A DNA stretch of 64,000 bases from Alloboseaceae bacterium BT-24-1 (GCA_025846845.1 JAOYTL010000012.1:62001-126000); one strand, 5' to 3'. Positions 34,394 to 42,821 are shown, numbered from the stretch's first letter. The notes: generated by a model not told the origin, from the sequence alone. Numbers and translations: made by a program.

Positions 34394-35785
34394 ATGACGA
34401 GCGCCAATGCTGCGAGTTCCAACGCCTGGGTTCTCGCGCTAGCGTCACCGTCGATGCGCGCCCTGTTCACGTCGATTCTGCTCTGCCTTGCGCTCGCTGC
34501 CTGCGGGCGCTTCGACACCGATCAGATCCGCGCCTGCCGGATGGCGATCCCGGCGCTGAACCCGTCAGATGCCATCATCACCCTCGAAGGCACCGGCGCC
34601 GGCCCGCGTGCCGACATCCTGCGCATCGCCTATCGGGCGCAGGCGCCGGACGAGCGGCCACGCCGGCGCACCATCGACTGCATCTTCGCCGGCGAAGGCA
34701 CTACGCTGCAGCGCGGCGCGCTGGCGGGCCTGGCTTCCGATGGCGTGCCGATGACCGATGCGAGCTTCCTGCTGCTGCGGCGCTTCTATCTCGAAAACAA
34801 GGCGGAGCCGCCGGTCGATCCGGGCGCCTCGCCGGGCGCCGACCTTGTCGTTCTGTCGCCCGGCCTTGCTTACGGGCTGCAGCAGGGCCTCGCCGCCCTG
34901 CCCTCGGCTGCGATCTACGCGCTGCTCGCCAGCGCCTATGCACTGATCTACGGGCTCAACGGCCGCATCCTGCTGACCTTCGGCGAGTTCTCGGCGCTGG
35001 GGGCGCTTGCGGCGGTCGTCGGTGTGGCGTTGACCTTGTCGCTCGCCGTCTCGACGCCGGTCTCGGGCCTGTTCATCGCCTTCGCCGTCGCGATCGCGGT
35101 CAGTGCATTGCACGGCTTCGCCATGGGCCGCTTCGTGCTGCGCCATCTCGACAAGAGCAATGGCCAGCAGGTGCTGATCGCGACGATCGGGCTCGCCATC
35201 GCACTCTCGGAATATTTGCGCCTCGCACAAGGTCCCGAACTGCGTTGGCTGCCGCCGGTGTTCAACGAGCCAGTGCCGCTGGCGCGCGCCGAGCAGTTCA
35301 TCGTCACCGCGACGCCGGTCTCGCTCGCCATGGCGGGGTTGGGCTTCTCGGCTGCGACCTGCCTCATCCTTTATCTTGCCCGCTCGGCCTATGGCCGAGC
35401 TTGGCGCGCGGTCTCAGACGACGCCCGCACGGCTTCCCTGTTCGGCATCGACCCTCGGGCCGTGCACGACAGGGCGCTGATCATCGCCTGCGCGATCTGC
35501 GGCGCGGCCGGGGTCATCGTCACGGTGATCTATGGCGGCATGGGCTTTTCCGGCGGCTTCACGCTCGGCCTCAAGGCGCTGGTCGCGGCCGTGCTCGGCG
35601 GCATCGGCTCGGTGCCCGGCGCCTGCCTCGGCGGCCTCGTCATCGCCGCCTTCGAAGTACTGTGGTCGGCGACGATGCCGCTCGAACAGCGCGACATCGC
35701 AGTCTATAGCTTGCTCGCCGTGACGCTGATCCTGCGCCCCGGCGGCTTCTTCGGTGACGGCGCGCTGACGCCGCGCCAGGTCTGA
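34394..35785 (+). CDS. LivH-type branched-chain amino acid permease with a lipoprotein-like N-terminal domain
   Basis: Residues about 21-37 form a hydrophobic signal ending in a lipobox (LALAAC). A roughly 110-residue soluble, Cys-containing region follows (ACRMAIPALNPSDAI, TIDCIFAGEGTTLQ, SFLLLRRFYLENK). From about residue 160 an eight-helix LivH domain begins (SAAIYALLASAYALIYGLNG), ending with VLGGIGSVPGACLGG and LRPGGFFG. Standard LivH is about 300 residues; this one is 463. No ATPase, LivM or binding-protein gene is adjacent. The start is uncertain (34394 or 34454). It is followed closely by threonine dehydratase. Confidence 0.78.
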   Translation: MTSANAASSNAWVLALASPSMRALFTSILLCLALAACGRFDTDQIRACRMAIPALNPSDAIITLEGTGAGPRADILRIAYRAQAPDERPRRRTIDCIFAGEGTTLQRGALAGLASDGVPMTDASFLLLRRFYLENKAEPPVDPGASPGADLVVLSPGLAYGLQQGLAALPSAAIYALLASAYALIYGLNGRILLTFGEFSALGALAAVVGVALTLSLAVSTPVSGLFIAFAVAIAVSALHGFAMGRFVLRHLDKSNGQQVLIATIGLAIALSEYLRLAQGPELRWLPPVFNEPVPLARAEQFIVTATPVSLAMAGLGFSAATCLILYLARSAYGRAWRAVSDDARTASLFGIDPRAVHDRALIIACAICGAAGVIVTVIYGGMGFSGGFTLGLKALVAAVLGGIGSVPGACLGGLVIAAFEVLWSATMPLEQRDIAVYSLLAVTLILRPGGFFGDGALTPRQV

Positions 35786-35807
35786 GAACGGCGCGATGGG
35801 GGAATGG

Positions 35808-37052
35808 ATGGGCAGCGGCTTCGCGATCAGCTTCGCCGATATCGAGGCGGCTGCGCAGACCATCGAAGGCCATGTGCTGAAGACGCCGCTGATGGCGTCG
35901 CCGAGGCTGTCGGCCCTCATCGGCGCCGAGATCTTCGTCAAGCACGAGAACATGCAGGCGACGGCCTCCTTCAAGGAGCGCGGCGCGGTCAACAAGCTGC
36001 GCAGCCTGAACGACGACGAGAAGCGCCGCGGCGTCATCGCCATGTCGGCGGGAAACCATGCCCAGGCGGTCGCCTACCACGCCAGGCGCTTCGGCATCCC
36101 CGCGACGATCGTGATGCCGGACACGACGCCGCTGGTGAAGATCGAGAACACCCGCGCCTATGGTGCCGAGATCGTGCTGTTCGGCGAGACCCTCTACGAA
36201 TCGGCGCAGAAGGCGCGGGAGATCGCGGCCGAAAAGAGCCTGGTCTTCGTCCACCCTTACGACGATGCGGCGGTGATGGCCGGCCAGGGCACGGTCGCGC
36301 TGGAGATGCTGCGCGAGGCGCCTAATCTCGACATGCTGCTGATCCCGCTCGGCGGCGGCGGGCTGATGGCCGGCAATGCCATCGCCGCCAAGGCGCTGAA
36401 GCCGTCGATTGAGATGATCGGCATCGAAGCGGCCCTCTACCCATCTTTCCACAATGCCGTACACGGCACGGCGATGCCGATCGGCGGCGCGACGCTGGCC
36501 GAGGGCATTGCGGTCAAGACCGTCGGCACGCAGACCCTGCCGGTGATCAAGGAGCTGGTCTCCGACATCGTCTTGGTCGGCGAGGACCTGATCGAGCGCG
36601 CCGTCAACGCCTACGCGACCTTGCAGCACACGCTGGCGGAAGGCGCCGGCGCCGCCGGGCTTGCGGCAATGCTGAAGGAACCGGAGCGCTATCGCGGTCG
36701 CAAGGTCGGGCTCGTGCTCTGCGGCGGCAATATCGATGCGCGCCTGCTCGCCGCGATCATGGTGCGCGAGCTTGAGCGCGAGCAGCGCATCGCCGCCTTC
36801 CGTCTGACCGCCAGCGACCGGCCAGGGCTGCTCGGCAAGGTCGCCAGCCTGTTCGGCACGCTTGGCGCCAACATCCTCGAGGTCAGCCATGGCCGGCTCT
36901 TCCTCGATGTGCCGGCCAAGGGTGTGACGCTCGACGTCACCGTCGAGACCCGCGACGAGGCGCACACCGCCGCGATCGAGGAGGCGCTGCGCCAGGAAGG
37001 CCTCACGCCGCGCCGAATCTACCCGCGCGGTCTTGCGGAACCGGGGGGTTGA
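35808..37052 (+). CDS. Threonine dehydratase with C-terminal ACT domain
   Basis: The 414-residue PLP fold-type II enzyme has its PLP lysine in ATASFKERGAVNKL. The serine/glycine loops are MSAGNHAQAVA and the phosphate-binding LIPLGGGGLMAGNA. LVLCGGNIDARLL is also typical. A regulatory ACT domain starts at about residue 330 (FRLTASDRPGLLGKVASLFG). It deaminates threonine to 2-oxobutyrate, either catabolic (TdcB-like) or for isoleucine. ATG 35808 has GGGGGA close upstream; ATG 35796 is an alternative. Its last codons are duplicated downstream. Confidence 0.93.
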   Translation: MGSGFAISFADIEAAAQTIEGHVLKTPLMASPRLSALIGAEIFVKHENMQATASFKERGAVNKLRSLNDDEKRRGVIAMSAGNHAQAVAYHARRFGIPATIVMPDTTPLVKIENTRAYGAEIVLFGETLYESAQKAREIAAEKSLVFVHPYDDAAVMAGQGTVALEMLREAPNLDMLLIPLGGGGLMAGNAIAAKALKPSIEMIGIEAALYPSFHNAVHGTAMPIGGATLAEGIAVKTVGTQTLPVIKELVSDIVLVGEDLIERAVNAYATLQHTLAEGAGAAGLAAMLKEPERYRGRKVGLVLCGGNIDARLLAAIMVRELEREQRIAAFRLTASDRPGLLGKVASLFGTLGANILEVSHGRLFLDVPAKGVTLDVTVETRDEAHTAAIEEALRQEGLTPRRIYPRGLAEPGG

Positions 37053-37054
37053 TC
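37027..37054 (+). repeat. 28-bp direct repeat, copy 1 (3' end of threonine dehydratase gene)
   Basis: The sequence GCGGTCTTGCGGAACCGGG plus nine more bases codes the last residues GLAEPGG and the stop. A second copy lies at 37733-37760 with 25 of 28 bases identical. The parDE module lies exactly between them. Confidence 0.85.
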
Positions 37055-37061
37055 CGCTGAT

Positions 37062-37361
37062 TTAGTCGGCCGGCCAGCCAAGGCGCCCGAGATCGCGTGC
37101 GCCGTCGACGATACGGACAATTTGAACGCCGCCCCCGACGAGACGGTAGAGCGCGAGCCAACGTTCGATGACAAGGCCACGTGCGCCCTCGCCGATCTCG
37201 GGGCGGGCCATTCCGATCTCGCGATGCTGCGACAATTTGGCTGCGCGACGCTCGATACCATCAAGAACCGCATCGGCCAGCGCCGCATTGTCCCGCGCGA
37301 TCCAAAGCCAGATGTCGAGGAGGTCTTGCTTCGCCTGATTGGTGTAGTGGACGAAGCCCAT
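37062..37361 (-). CDS. parE: ParE-type toxin (RelE/ParE superfamily)
   Basis: The 99-residue protein has the ParE layout: YTNQAKQDLLDIWLWIARDN at the start, a middle IERRAAKLSQHREIGMARPEI, then WLALYRLVGGGVQIVRIVDGARDL. ParE toxins poison DNA gyrase. It starts six bases after the ParD-like antitoxin gene stop on the same strand. Together they occupy the gap between threonine dehydratase and the RDD gene. Confidence 0.87.
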   Translation of the reverse strand: MGFVHYTNQAKQDLLDIWLWIARDNAALADAVLDGIERRAAKLSQHREIGMARPEIGEGARGLVIERWLALYRLVGGGVQIVRIVDGARDLGRLGWPAD

Positions 37362-37367
37362 GCCGCT

Positions 37368-37625
37368 TCAGGCTTTCCCAGCAAGGCGCCGGCGACCTTC
37401 GGTCTTGACGGCGGCCAGATCGACCTCGCCGCCATCGCCACTGGCGACGCCGTCCTGCCAGGCCTTCTGGAGCCAGTGCAGCTTTTCGGCCTCCTGCTTG
37501 TCATGCTTTTCGAGCAGGCGCAGCGCCTCCCGCACGACCTCGCTGGAGGAGGTATAGCGGCCGGTCTCCACCTTCGCCTTGATGAAGCGAAGCAGTTCCT
37601 CCGGCAGCGACACGTTGAGGTTCAT
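37368..37625 (-). CDS. parD: ParD-type antitoxin (ribbon-helix-helix)
   Basis: The 85-residue protein begins MNLNVSLPEELLRFIKAKVE, the N-terminal ribbon and first helix. TSSSEVVREALRLLEKHD forms the second helix, and the C-terminal part binds toxin. The start is chosen because the ribbon begins there; 13 upstream codons are also open. It precedes the ParE gene as in type II modules and probably represses its own promoter. Confidence 0.88.
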   Translation of the reverse strand: MNLNVSLPEELLRFIKAKVETGRYTSSSEVVREALRLLEKHDKQEAEKLHWLQKAWQDGVASGDGGEVDLAAVKTEGRRRLAGKA

Positions 37626-37732
37626 AGCCAATCTCCCATCGTTCGAAGGTGGGACCGACCACAAACTTTAGCAAGGTTTGTTATCAACGAAGCTTGTTGC
37701 GGACGCGCAAAAAGCCGCGTCGCTCCTCGCAA

Positions 37733-37760
37733 GCGGTCTTGCGGAACCGGGTGGCTGACC
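37733..37760 (+). repeat. 28-bp direct repeat, copy 2
   Basis: This is a second copy of the threonine dehydratase gene end. It still reads GLAEPGG-stop in frame but is detached from any gene. The differences from copy 1 (G/T, T/C, T/C) are synonymous wherever they fall in codons. It lies just past the parD promoter region and marks the far boundary of the parDE insert. Confidence 0.85.
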
Positions 37761-37819
37761 AAACATTATTGCTCGGCAGGCAGCACCGGCCTCCGGAGCA
37801 ACAGGGAAGTTTATCGCCG

Positions 37820-38293
37820 ATGTCGAACCCGTCCTATCGCCAGCCGCCGATCGTCGCGCTGGAGGACCGCCCGCTGCAGAACACCCGCGGCGTGCTCGGC
37901 TCGCGCCTGTTCGCCTGGATCGGCGACGTGGTCGTCCTGTTCATTCTGGGCAGTGTCGTGTGGTTCCTGCTCGCGATCCTGGGCATCGTCACCTTCGGCC
38001 TGACCTGGCTCCTGATGGGCGGAGCGACAATCGCAGTCGCGCTCGGCTACGCGGCCATCACGATCGGCGGGCGCAAGCAGGCGACGCTCGGCATGCGCAT
38101 GGCGGGGCTCCGGGTGGAGACCGCCTCGGGCGGACGGCCGGACGCGCTGGCGGCGGCAGTGCATGCGCTGTTCTTCTATGTCGCGGCCGGCACGGTCGCC
38201 CTCTGGTTCCTCGACATCGCCTGCGGGCTGGTACGTGGCGATCGCCGGCTCGGTCACGACATCCTGACCGGGCTCGTGGTGGTGCGGGCGTGA
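37820..38293 (+). CDS. RDD family membrane protein
   Basis: The 157-residue protein has the RDD layout: helix 1 GSRLFAWIGDVVVLFILGSVVW (R and D present), helix 2 TFGLTWLLMGGATIAVALGYA, then ATLGMRMAGLRVETASGG, and helix 3 LFFYVAAGTVALWFLDIA. DRRLGHDILTGLVVVR closes it. RDD genes lie beside hemB and bpt in many Hyphomicrobiales. The function is probably ion- or osmolyte-related transport, but this is not established. Confidence 0.88.
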   Translation: MSNPSYRQPPIVALEDRPLQNTRGVLGSRLFAWIGDVVVLFILGSVVWFLLAILGIVTFGLTWLLMGGATIAVALGYAAITIGGRKQATLGMRMAGLRVETASGGRPDALAAAVHALFFYVAAGTVALWFLDIACGLVRGDRRLGHDILTGLVVVRA

Positions 38294-38305
38294 GAGTTCC
38301 ACTGT

Positions 38306-38397
38306 CATGCTCGTCCTTGTGGCGAGCATCCACGTCTTGAACACCGCGCTGCCCGAAGGAAGACGTGGGTGGTCGGGACAAGCCTGACCATGACGGC
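38306..38397 (+). repeat. Dispersed palindromic repeat, family A copy 1
   Basis: It begins CATGCTCGTCCTTGTGGCGAGCATCC (20 of these bases suffice for recognition), continues ACGTCTTGAACACCGCG and ends GGGACAAGCCTGACCATGAC. The reverse complement matches 53756-53852. It contains internal inverted arms. It is intergenic, with no open frame. Confidence 0.8.
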
Positions 38398-38409
38398 AGG
38401 GGTGATCGC

Positions 38410-39240
38410 CTAAAAGCGATAGCGCAGCAAGAGGCCGATCCGGGCCAGTGGCGGAAGCAGCGAGAAGAACTGGATCGCCAGCCGCGCCGGCCAGGACATG
38501 CGTGCGATCTGCTCGGGATCGTAGCCGTCGGGATCGTAAGCCGTCAGCTCGGTCTCGAGGGTCAGGCCCGGCACCTGCCGTTCGAGCTCGGCGGGATCGT
38601 CGAGCGCCCAATGCAGCGTCGCGCCGGTCGCCCTGATCGAGGGCTGCAGCGCGATCATGCGCAGGCCAAAAGCGCTGTAGGCGTCGAAGATGATCTCGCC
38701 GGATTTGCAGTGCCGCACCAGCCGTTCCAGCAGAAGCGGCACCTCTTCTTCCGGCAGATATGGCAGAAGTCCCTCGGCCACGATCATCGCCGGGCGGTCT
38801 TGCGGCAGATCGGCGACCCAGCCCGGCTCCGCCACCGAGCTTCCGATCAGATGATAGCCATCGCGCGCCAGGTAGAGCTTGCGCCTGAGCGCAATGACCT
38901 CCGGATAATCGACATCGTACCAGTCGATGCGGACAGGCGGGTCGATCCGGAAGACACGGCTGTCGAGCCCGCAGCCGAGATGCAGGACGATCGCGTCGTC
39001 ATGGTCAGCGAGAAAATCCCGCGTCCAGCCATCGAGGGTATGGGCGCGCATGGCAAGGCCGACCATCAGGTCACGGTCGACCTTGAGCCTGGCGAAATCG
39101 TAATCGATGCGAGCGGCGGTCTCCGCGGCGAAGCGGTCCTCGAGCAGCGAATCCGGCAGGCGGCTCTCGCCAGCCTTGGCCCAGAGCGTGATCAGCAGGG
39201 TTTCCTTCTCGCGGGTCAGTGCGACCGTTTCGGTCTGCAT
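38410..39240 (-). CDS. LCMT/Tcm-type O-methyltransferase family protein
   Basis: The 276-residue protein has ITLWAKAGESRLPDSLLEDRFAA at the N-terminus, motif I VLHLGCGLDSRVFRIDP, then WYDVDYPEVIALRR and MIVAEGLLPYLPEEEV. These are hallmarks of the leucine-carboxyl-methyltransferase/TcmP-like class. The ATG follows GGGGGATCGA. The substrate is unknown. It is divergent from bpt. Confidence 0.87.
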   Translation of the reverse strand: MQTETVALTREKETLLITLWAKAGESRLPDSLLEDRFAAETAARIDYDFARLKVDRDLMVGLAMRAHTLDGWTRDFLADHDDAIVLHLGCGLDSRVFRIDPPVRIDWYDVDYPEVIALRRKLYLARDGYHLIGSSVAEPGWVADLPQDRPAMIVAEGLLPYLPEEEVPLLLERLVRHCKSGEIIFDAYSAFGLRMIALQPSIRATGATLHWALDDPAELERQVPGLTLETELTAYDPDGYDPEQIARMSWPARLAIQFFSLLPPLARIGLLLRYRF

Positions 39241-39404
39241 TCGATCCCCCTGCTCCGGGGACTTCCCGGCATCCCCTCGCCTGCAGGCTAACATCGGTGC
39301 GAGGGTTATCCCATGCGGTGCCGCGACCGCAGGCTTCATGCTTGTTGCAGCCGCGCCGACTGCTAAACTCCCCCTCACCTCGGCGGTTCCGGAGCCTGCC
39401 TGAC

Positions 39405-40151
39405 GTGACACGTCCCTTGCGGGATGCCCCGCAGTTCTACCTGACCTCGCCGACGCCCTGCCCCTATCTGCCGGGCCGAGAGGAACGCAAGGTGTTCACC
39501 CATCTCGTCGGGGCGCGGGCACGTGACCTCAACGACGTGCTCTCGCATGGCGGCTTCCGGCGTTCGCAGAGCATTGCCTATCGACCGGCCTGCGAGACCT
39601 GCCGGGCCTGTATCTCGGTCAGGATCATCGTCGCGGATTTCCAGCCTTCGCGCAGCTTCCGCAAGATCGTCTCGCGCAACATCGACCTGATCGGCGAGGC
39701 GCTGCCGCCACAGCCACGCTCGGAGCATTATTCGCTGTTCCGCGGCTATCTCGACGATCGCCACCCCGAAGGCGGCATGGCGACGATGTCGGCGCTCGAC
39801 TTCGCCATGATGGTCGAGGACACCCATGTCGAGACCAGCCTGATCGAGTACCGCCGACGCGGGCCCGACAGCGGCTTCACCGGCCGCGGCCAGGGCGACC
39901 TCTTCGCCTTCGCGCTGACCGACCGGCTGAGCGACGGGCTCTCCATGGTCTATTCGGTCTATGATCCGGCTCTCGAAGCCCGCTCGCTCGGCACCTTCAT
40001 GGTGCTCGAGCATGTCGAGCGCGCCCGCAAGCTCGGCCTGCCTTACGTCTATCTCGGCTACTGGGTCGAGGGCTCGCCGAAGATGGCCTACAAGGCCCGC
40101 TTCCTGCCGCAGGAGCGCCTGATGCCGCAGGGCTGGGAGCGCGTGGGCTGA
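39405..40151 (+). CDS. bpt: Aspartate/glutamate leucyltransferase (N-end rule)
   Basis: The 248-residue Bpt/ATE-type protein has FYLTSPTPCPYLPGREERKVFTHL at the start and the cysteine motif RPACETCRACISVRI. The GNAT-like part reads MVYSVYDPALEARSLGTFMVLEHV, YVYLGYWVEGSPKMAYKARF. It adds Leu to N-terminal Asp/Glu of proteins for ClpAP degradation. The start is the GTG at 39405 with GGAG upstream. Earlier codons lack family sequence. Confidence 0.93.
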   Translation: MTRPLRDAPQFYLTSPTPCPYLPGREERKVFTHLVGARARDLNDVLSHGGFRRSQSIAYRPACETCRACISVRIIVADFQPSRSFRKIVSRNIDLIGEALPPQPRSEHYSLFRGYLDDRHPEGGMATMSALDFAMMVEDTHVETSLIEYRRRGPDSGFTGRGQGDLFAFALTDRLSDGLSMVYSVYDPALEARSLGTFMVLEHVERARKLGLPYVYLGYWVEGSPKMAYKARFLPQERLMPQGWERVG

Positions 40152-40167
40152 CCTGTCGATACCCGTC

Positions 40168-40279
40168 GCGCGTCATTCTCGGGCGAAGCGCAGCGCAGAC
40201 CCGAGAATCTCGTGACGGGAAGACGCTATCGGAATTTCCTCCGGCCTGAGATGCTCGGGTCAGGCCCAAGCATGACGAG
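40168..40279 (+). repeat. Dispersed palindromic repeat, family B copy 1
   Basis: It starts CGCGCGTCATTCTCGGGCGA and then reads CAGACCCGAGAATCTCGTGAC, where ATTCTCGGG and CCCGAGAAT form a hairpin. A second copy lies at 52239-52337 in the same orientation. It is placed between bpt and the RraA-like gene. Confidence 0.8.
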
Positions 40280-40399
40280 AATCGTAATTTAAATCGTTTA
40301 ATTCGCACGCCAGCGCTGCAAAAACCGCACTTGCCCGCTGCGGTGCCCTCTGCGCAAGGTGGCTGCAAGGCCGCTGGAGCGGCCGCCCTCGGAGGAAAC

Positions 40400-41047
40400 A
40401 TGACCGATACGCTGACCGAGCGCCTCGAACGCTGCTACACCGGCATCATCCACGACACGATGCGCGCCATGGGCCTGAAGGACTTCACCCTGCCGCCGGC
40501 GCTGCGCCCGCTGCTGCCCGGGGTGAAGCTCGCCGGCCCCGCCTTCACCGTCGAGGGCAAGACCGGTGAGTTCGACGCGCACGAGACCCTGCTCGGCTGG
40601 ACCGGCCTGCTCTCGGCCGCCAAGCCCGGCCATGTCTGGGTCTGCCAGCCGAACACCGAGGAGGTCGCGCTGATGGGCGAGCTCTCAGCCGAGACGCTGA
40701 AGAACAAGGGCGTGCGTGGCTGCGTCATCGACGGCCTGTCGCGCGACACCGAATTCATGGTCGAGATGGGCTTCCAGGCCTATTTCAAGGCCTATACGCC
40801 GCGCGACATCGTCGGCTTCTGGCTGCCCAAGGCGGTCGACGAGCCGATCAAGATCGGCGACGTCTGGATCCGCCCGGGCGACTACATCCTCGCCGACCGC
40901 GACGGCGTCGTCCGCATCCCGGTCGAGATCATCGAGGAAGTCCTGGAGAAATCCGAGACGGCGATCTCGGCGGAGAACAAGGTACGCACGGCGATCCTCG
41001 CCGGCACCGATCCGCAGCAGGCCTATCTGCAATTCGGCAAGTTCTGA
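40400..41047 (+). CDS. RraA-like / HMG-CHA aldolase family protein
   Basis: The 215-residue protein has the RraA fold. LLSAAKPGHVWVCQ and the R-x(3)-D-G-x(2)-R-D motif (VRGCVIDGLSRDTEF) line the divalent-metal/pyruvate site. ILADRDGVVRIPVEIIEEVL is also family-typical. Catalytic members are aldolases acting on hydroxy-keto acids; RraA itself inhibits RNase E. Four-base overlap with a UxaA-type subunit supports an enzymatic role in sugar-acid breakdown. The ATG follows GGAGGAAAC. Confidence 0.83.
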   Translation: MTDTLTERLERCYTGIIHDTMRAMGLKDFTLPPALRPLLPGVKLAGPAFTVEGKTGEFDAHETLLGWTGLLSAAKPGHVWVCQPNTEEVALMGELSAETLKNKGVRGCVIDGLSRDTEFMVEMGFQAYFKAYTPRDIVGFWLPKAVDEPIKIGDVWIRPGDYILADRDGVVRIPVEIIEEVLEKSETAISAENKVRTAILAGTDPQQAYLQFGKF

Positions 41048-41442
41048 TGTCCCAGCACGATCCCCGCCTGATCCTGCTCGATCCGCGCGACAACGTCTTC
41101 GTCGCGCGCACCCGCCTGCCGGCGGGCGAGCCCATCGAGACCGGCACCGGTCCGGCGGTGATCGACCGCGACATCGCCCTCGCCCACAAGATCGCCCGGC
41201 GCGCCATCGCGCCTGGCGAGAAGATCCTGAAATACGGCGCGCCGATCGGCGTCGCGACCGAGGCCATCGCGGCCGGCCATCACGTCCATGTCCAGAACAT
41301 GAAGAGCGACTACACGCCGACCTATCACCTTGAGGACGAGCGGGCCGGGACCTTCCCTTCTCCCCTTGCGGGAGAAGGTGGCGCGGCGCGTAGCGCCGTG
41401 ACGGATGAGGGGTCGCGCAACCAAGCTGGCGAGCCGGGATGA
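41047..41442 (+). CDS. UxaA-family dehydratase small subunit (SAF domain)
   Basis: Residues 1-97 form the SAF-type domain of UxaA/SuyA proteins (LLDPRDNVFVARTRLPAG, AHKIARRAIAPGEKILKYGAPIG, HHVHVQNMKSDY). The last 34 or so residues (TFPSPLAGEGGAARSAVTDE) are the translated palindromic repeat, not family sequence. Thus the original stop has probably been replaced. It overlaps the RraA-like gene by one base (ATGTC after TTCTGA). It should pair with the large subunit downstream. Confidence 0.85.
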   Translation: MSQHDPRLILLDPRDNVFVARTRLPAGEPIETGTGPAVIDRDIALAHKIARRAIAPGEKILKYGAPIGVATEAIAAGHHVHVQNMKSDYTPTYHLEDERAGTFPSPLAGEGGAARSAVTDEGSRNQAGEPG

Positions 41443-41517
41443 CGCCAACCGGAAACGGCGGCGCGACCCCTCATCCGGCCGCTACGCGGCCACCTTCTCC
41501 CGCAAGGGGAGAAGGGA
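41354..41517. repeat. Paired inverted copies of a palindromic repeat inside the UxaA operon
   Basis: Unit 1 (41354-41418) begins TCCCTTCTCCCCTTGCGGGA and ends ATGAGGGGTCGCGC. Unit 2 (41461-41517) is its reverse complement, beginning GCGCGACCCCTCATCCGG. Each has an internal CCTTCTCCC/GGGAGAAGG hairpin. About 42 bases separate them. The element supplies the tail of the small subunit and AGGGAGAA in front of the large subunit. Confidence 0.85.
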
Positions 41518-41528
41518 GAAACCGGATC

Positions 41529-42737
41529 GTGAAAGCTATGAATCACCTCCAAGGCTACCTCCGCAGCGACGGCCGCAAGGGCATCCGCAACGTCGTCGCC
41601 GTCGCCTATCTGGTCGAATGCGCCCACCATGTCGCGCGCGAGATCGCCCTGCCCTGGCGCGAGCACGAGGTCCACGCCATCGGCTTCCCGGGCTGCTATC
41701 CCAATCCTTACGCCGAACGGATGATGGAGCAGCTCTGCACCCATCCCAATGTCGGGGCGGTGCTGCTGGTCTCGCTCGGCTGCGAGAGCTTCAACAAATA
41801 CGCGCTGGAGCGCGTGGTGCATGCCAGCGGCCGGCCGGTGAAGACGATCGTGATCCAGGGTACGGGCGGCACGCGCGCCTCGATCAAGGAAGGCCGCGCC
41901 TGGGTCGAGGAGCAGCGCATCGCGCTCGATGCCGCCGAGACCGTGCCGATGCAGGTCAGCGAGCTGGTGATTGGCACCGTCTGCGGCGGCTCGGACGGCA
42001 CCTCCGGCATCACCGGCAACCCGGCGGCGGGCCGCGCCTTCGACCAGCTCATCGCCGAGGGCGCATCCTGCATCTTCGAGGAGACCGGCGAGCTGATCGG
42101 CTGCGAGCACATCATGGCGGCGCGCGCGATCACGCCCGAGCTCGGCCTCGAGCTGGAGAAATCCGTGGCCAAGGCGGCGCGCTACTATGCGACGCTGGGT
42201 TATGGCTCCTTCGCCGCCGGCAATGCCGCGGGCGGGCTCTCGACCATCGAGGAGAAGTCGATGGGCGCCTACGCCAAGTCCGGGGCATCGCCGATCTCCG
42301 GCCTGCTCAAGCCGGGCGACGTGCCGCCGCGCGGCGGGCTCTACCTGCTCGATGTGGTGCCGGATGGCGAGGTCCGCTTCGGCTTCCCCAACATCAACGA
42401 CAATGCCGAGATCGCGGAGCTTATCGCCTGCGGCGCACATTGCGTGCTGTTCGTCACCGGGCGCGGCTCCGTGGTCGGCTCGGCGATCTCGCCGGTCGTG
42501 AAGATCTGCGCCAATCCGGAGACCTATCGCCGGATGAGCGACGACATGGACGTCGATGCCGGCCGCATCCTCGAAGGCAAGGCTGGTCTCGACGAGGTCG
42601 GCACCGAGATCCGCAATCTCGTCGTCTCGCTGGCACAGGGCGGGCGGACGAAGTCGGAAGAGCTTGGCCATCAGGAGTTCATCCTGACCTATAAGAGCTT
42701 CGAGCCGCTCGGCCCCGCCTGCCTGCCGGCGGCTTGA
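41529..42737 (+). CDS. UxaA-family dehydratase large subunit
   Basis: The 402-residue protein opens with YLRSDGRKGIRNVVAVAYLVE, the hallmark of UxaA/GarD/SuyB large domains. The iron-binding cysteines lie in GFPGCYPNPYAERM, LVSLGCESFNKYAL and GTVCGGSDGTSGITGNPA. It is a dehydratase or lyase of sugar acids or sulfolactate. The sequence alone does not say which. GTG 41529 is preferred because AGGGAGAA lies eight bases upstream; ATG 41538 is an alternative. Codons before that derive from the repeat. Confidence 0.86.
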   Translation: MKAMNHLQGYLRSDGRKGIRNVVAVAYLVECAHHVAREIALPWREHEVHAIGFPGCYPNPYAERMMEQLCTHPNVGAVLLVSLGCESFNKYALERVVHASGRPVKTIVIQGTGGTRASIKEGRAWVEEQRIALDAAETVPMQVSELVIGTVCGGSDGTSGITGNPAAGRAFDQLIAEGASCIFEETGELIGCEHIMAARAITPELGLELEKSVAKAARYYATLGYGSFAAGNAAGGLSTIEEKSMGAYAKSGASPISGLLKPGDVPPRGGLYLLDVVPDGEVRFGFPNINDNAEIAELIACGAHCVLFVTGRGSVVGSAISPVVKICANPETYRRMSDDMDVDAGRILEGKAGLDEVGTEIRNLVVSLAQGGRTKSEELGHQEFILTYKSFEPLGPACLPAA

Positions 42738-42821
42738 GGCCGAAAGGCGCGCTACGATCCTTGACCCCTCCCCTGACCTGGCACTAACCTTGGGTCATCG
42801 GGGACGGGCAGGATCACGATC

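Noticed and set aside
37626..37819. Integrase or tRNA that could explain the parDE insertion
   Set aside because: No tRNA-like cloverleaf and no integrase frame is present. Only the direct repeat of the gene end is visible.
41354..41517. CRISPR-like array
   Set aside because: Only two units in inverted orientation with one spacer. This is a palindromic repeat pair, not a direct-repeat array.
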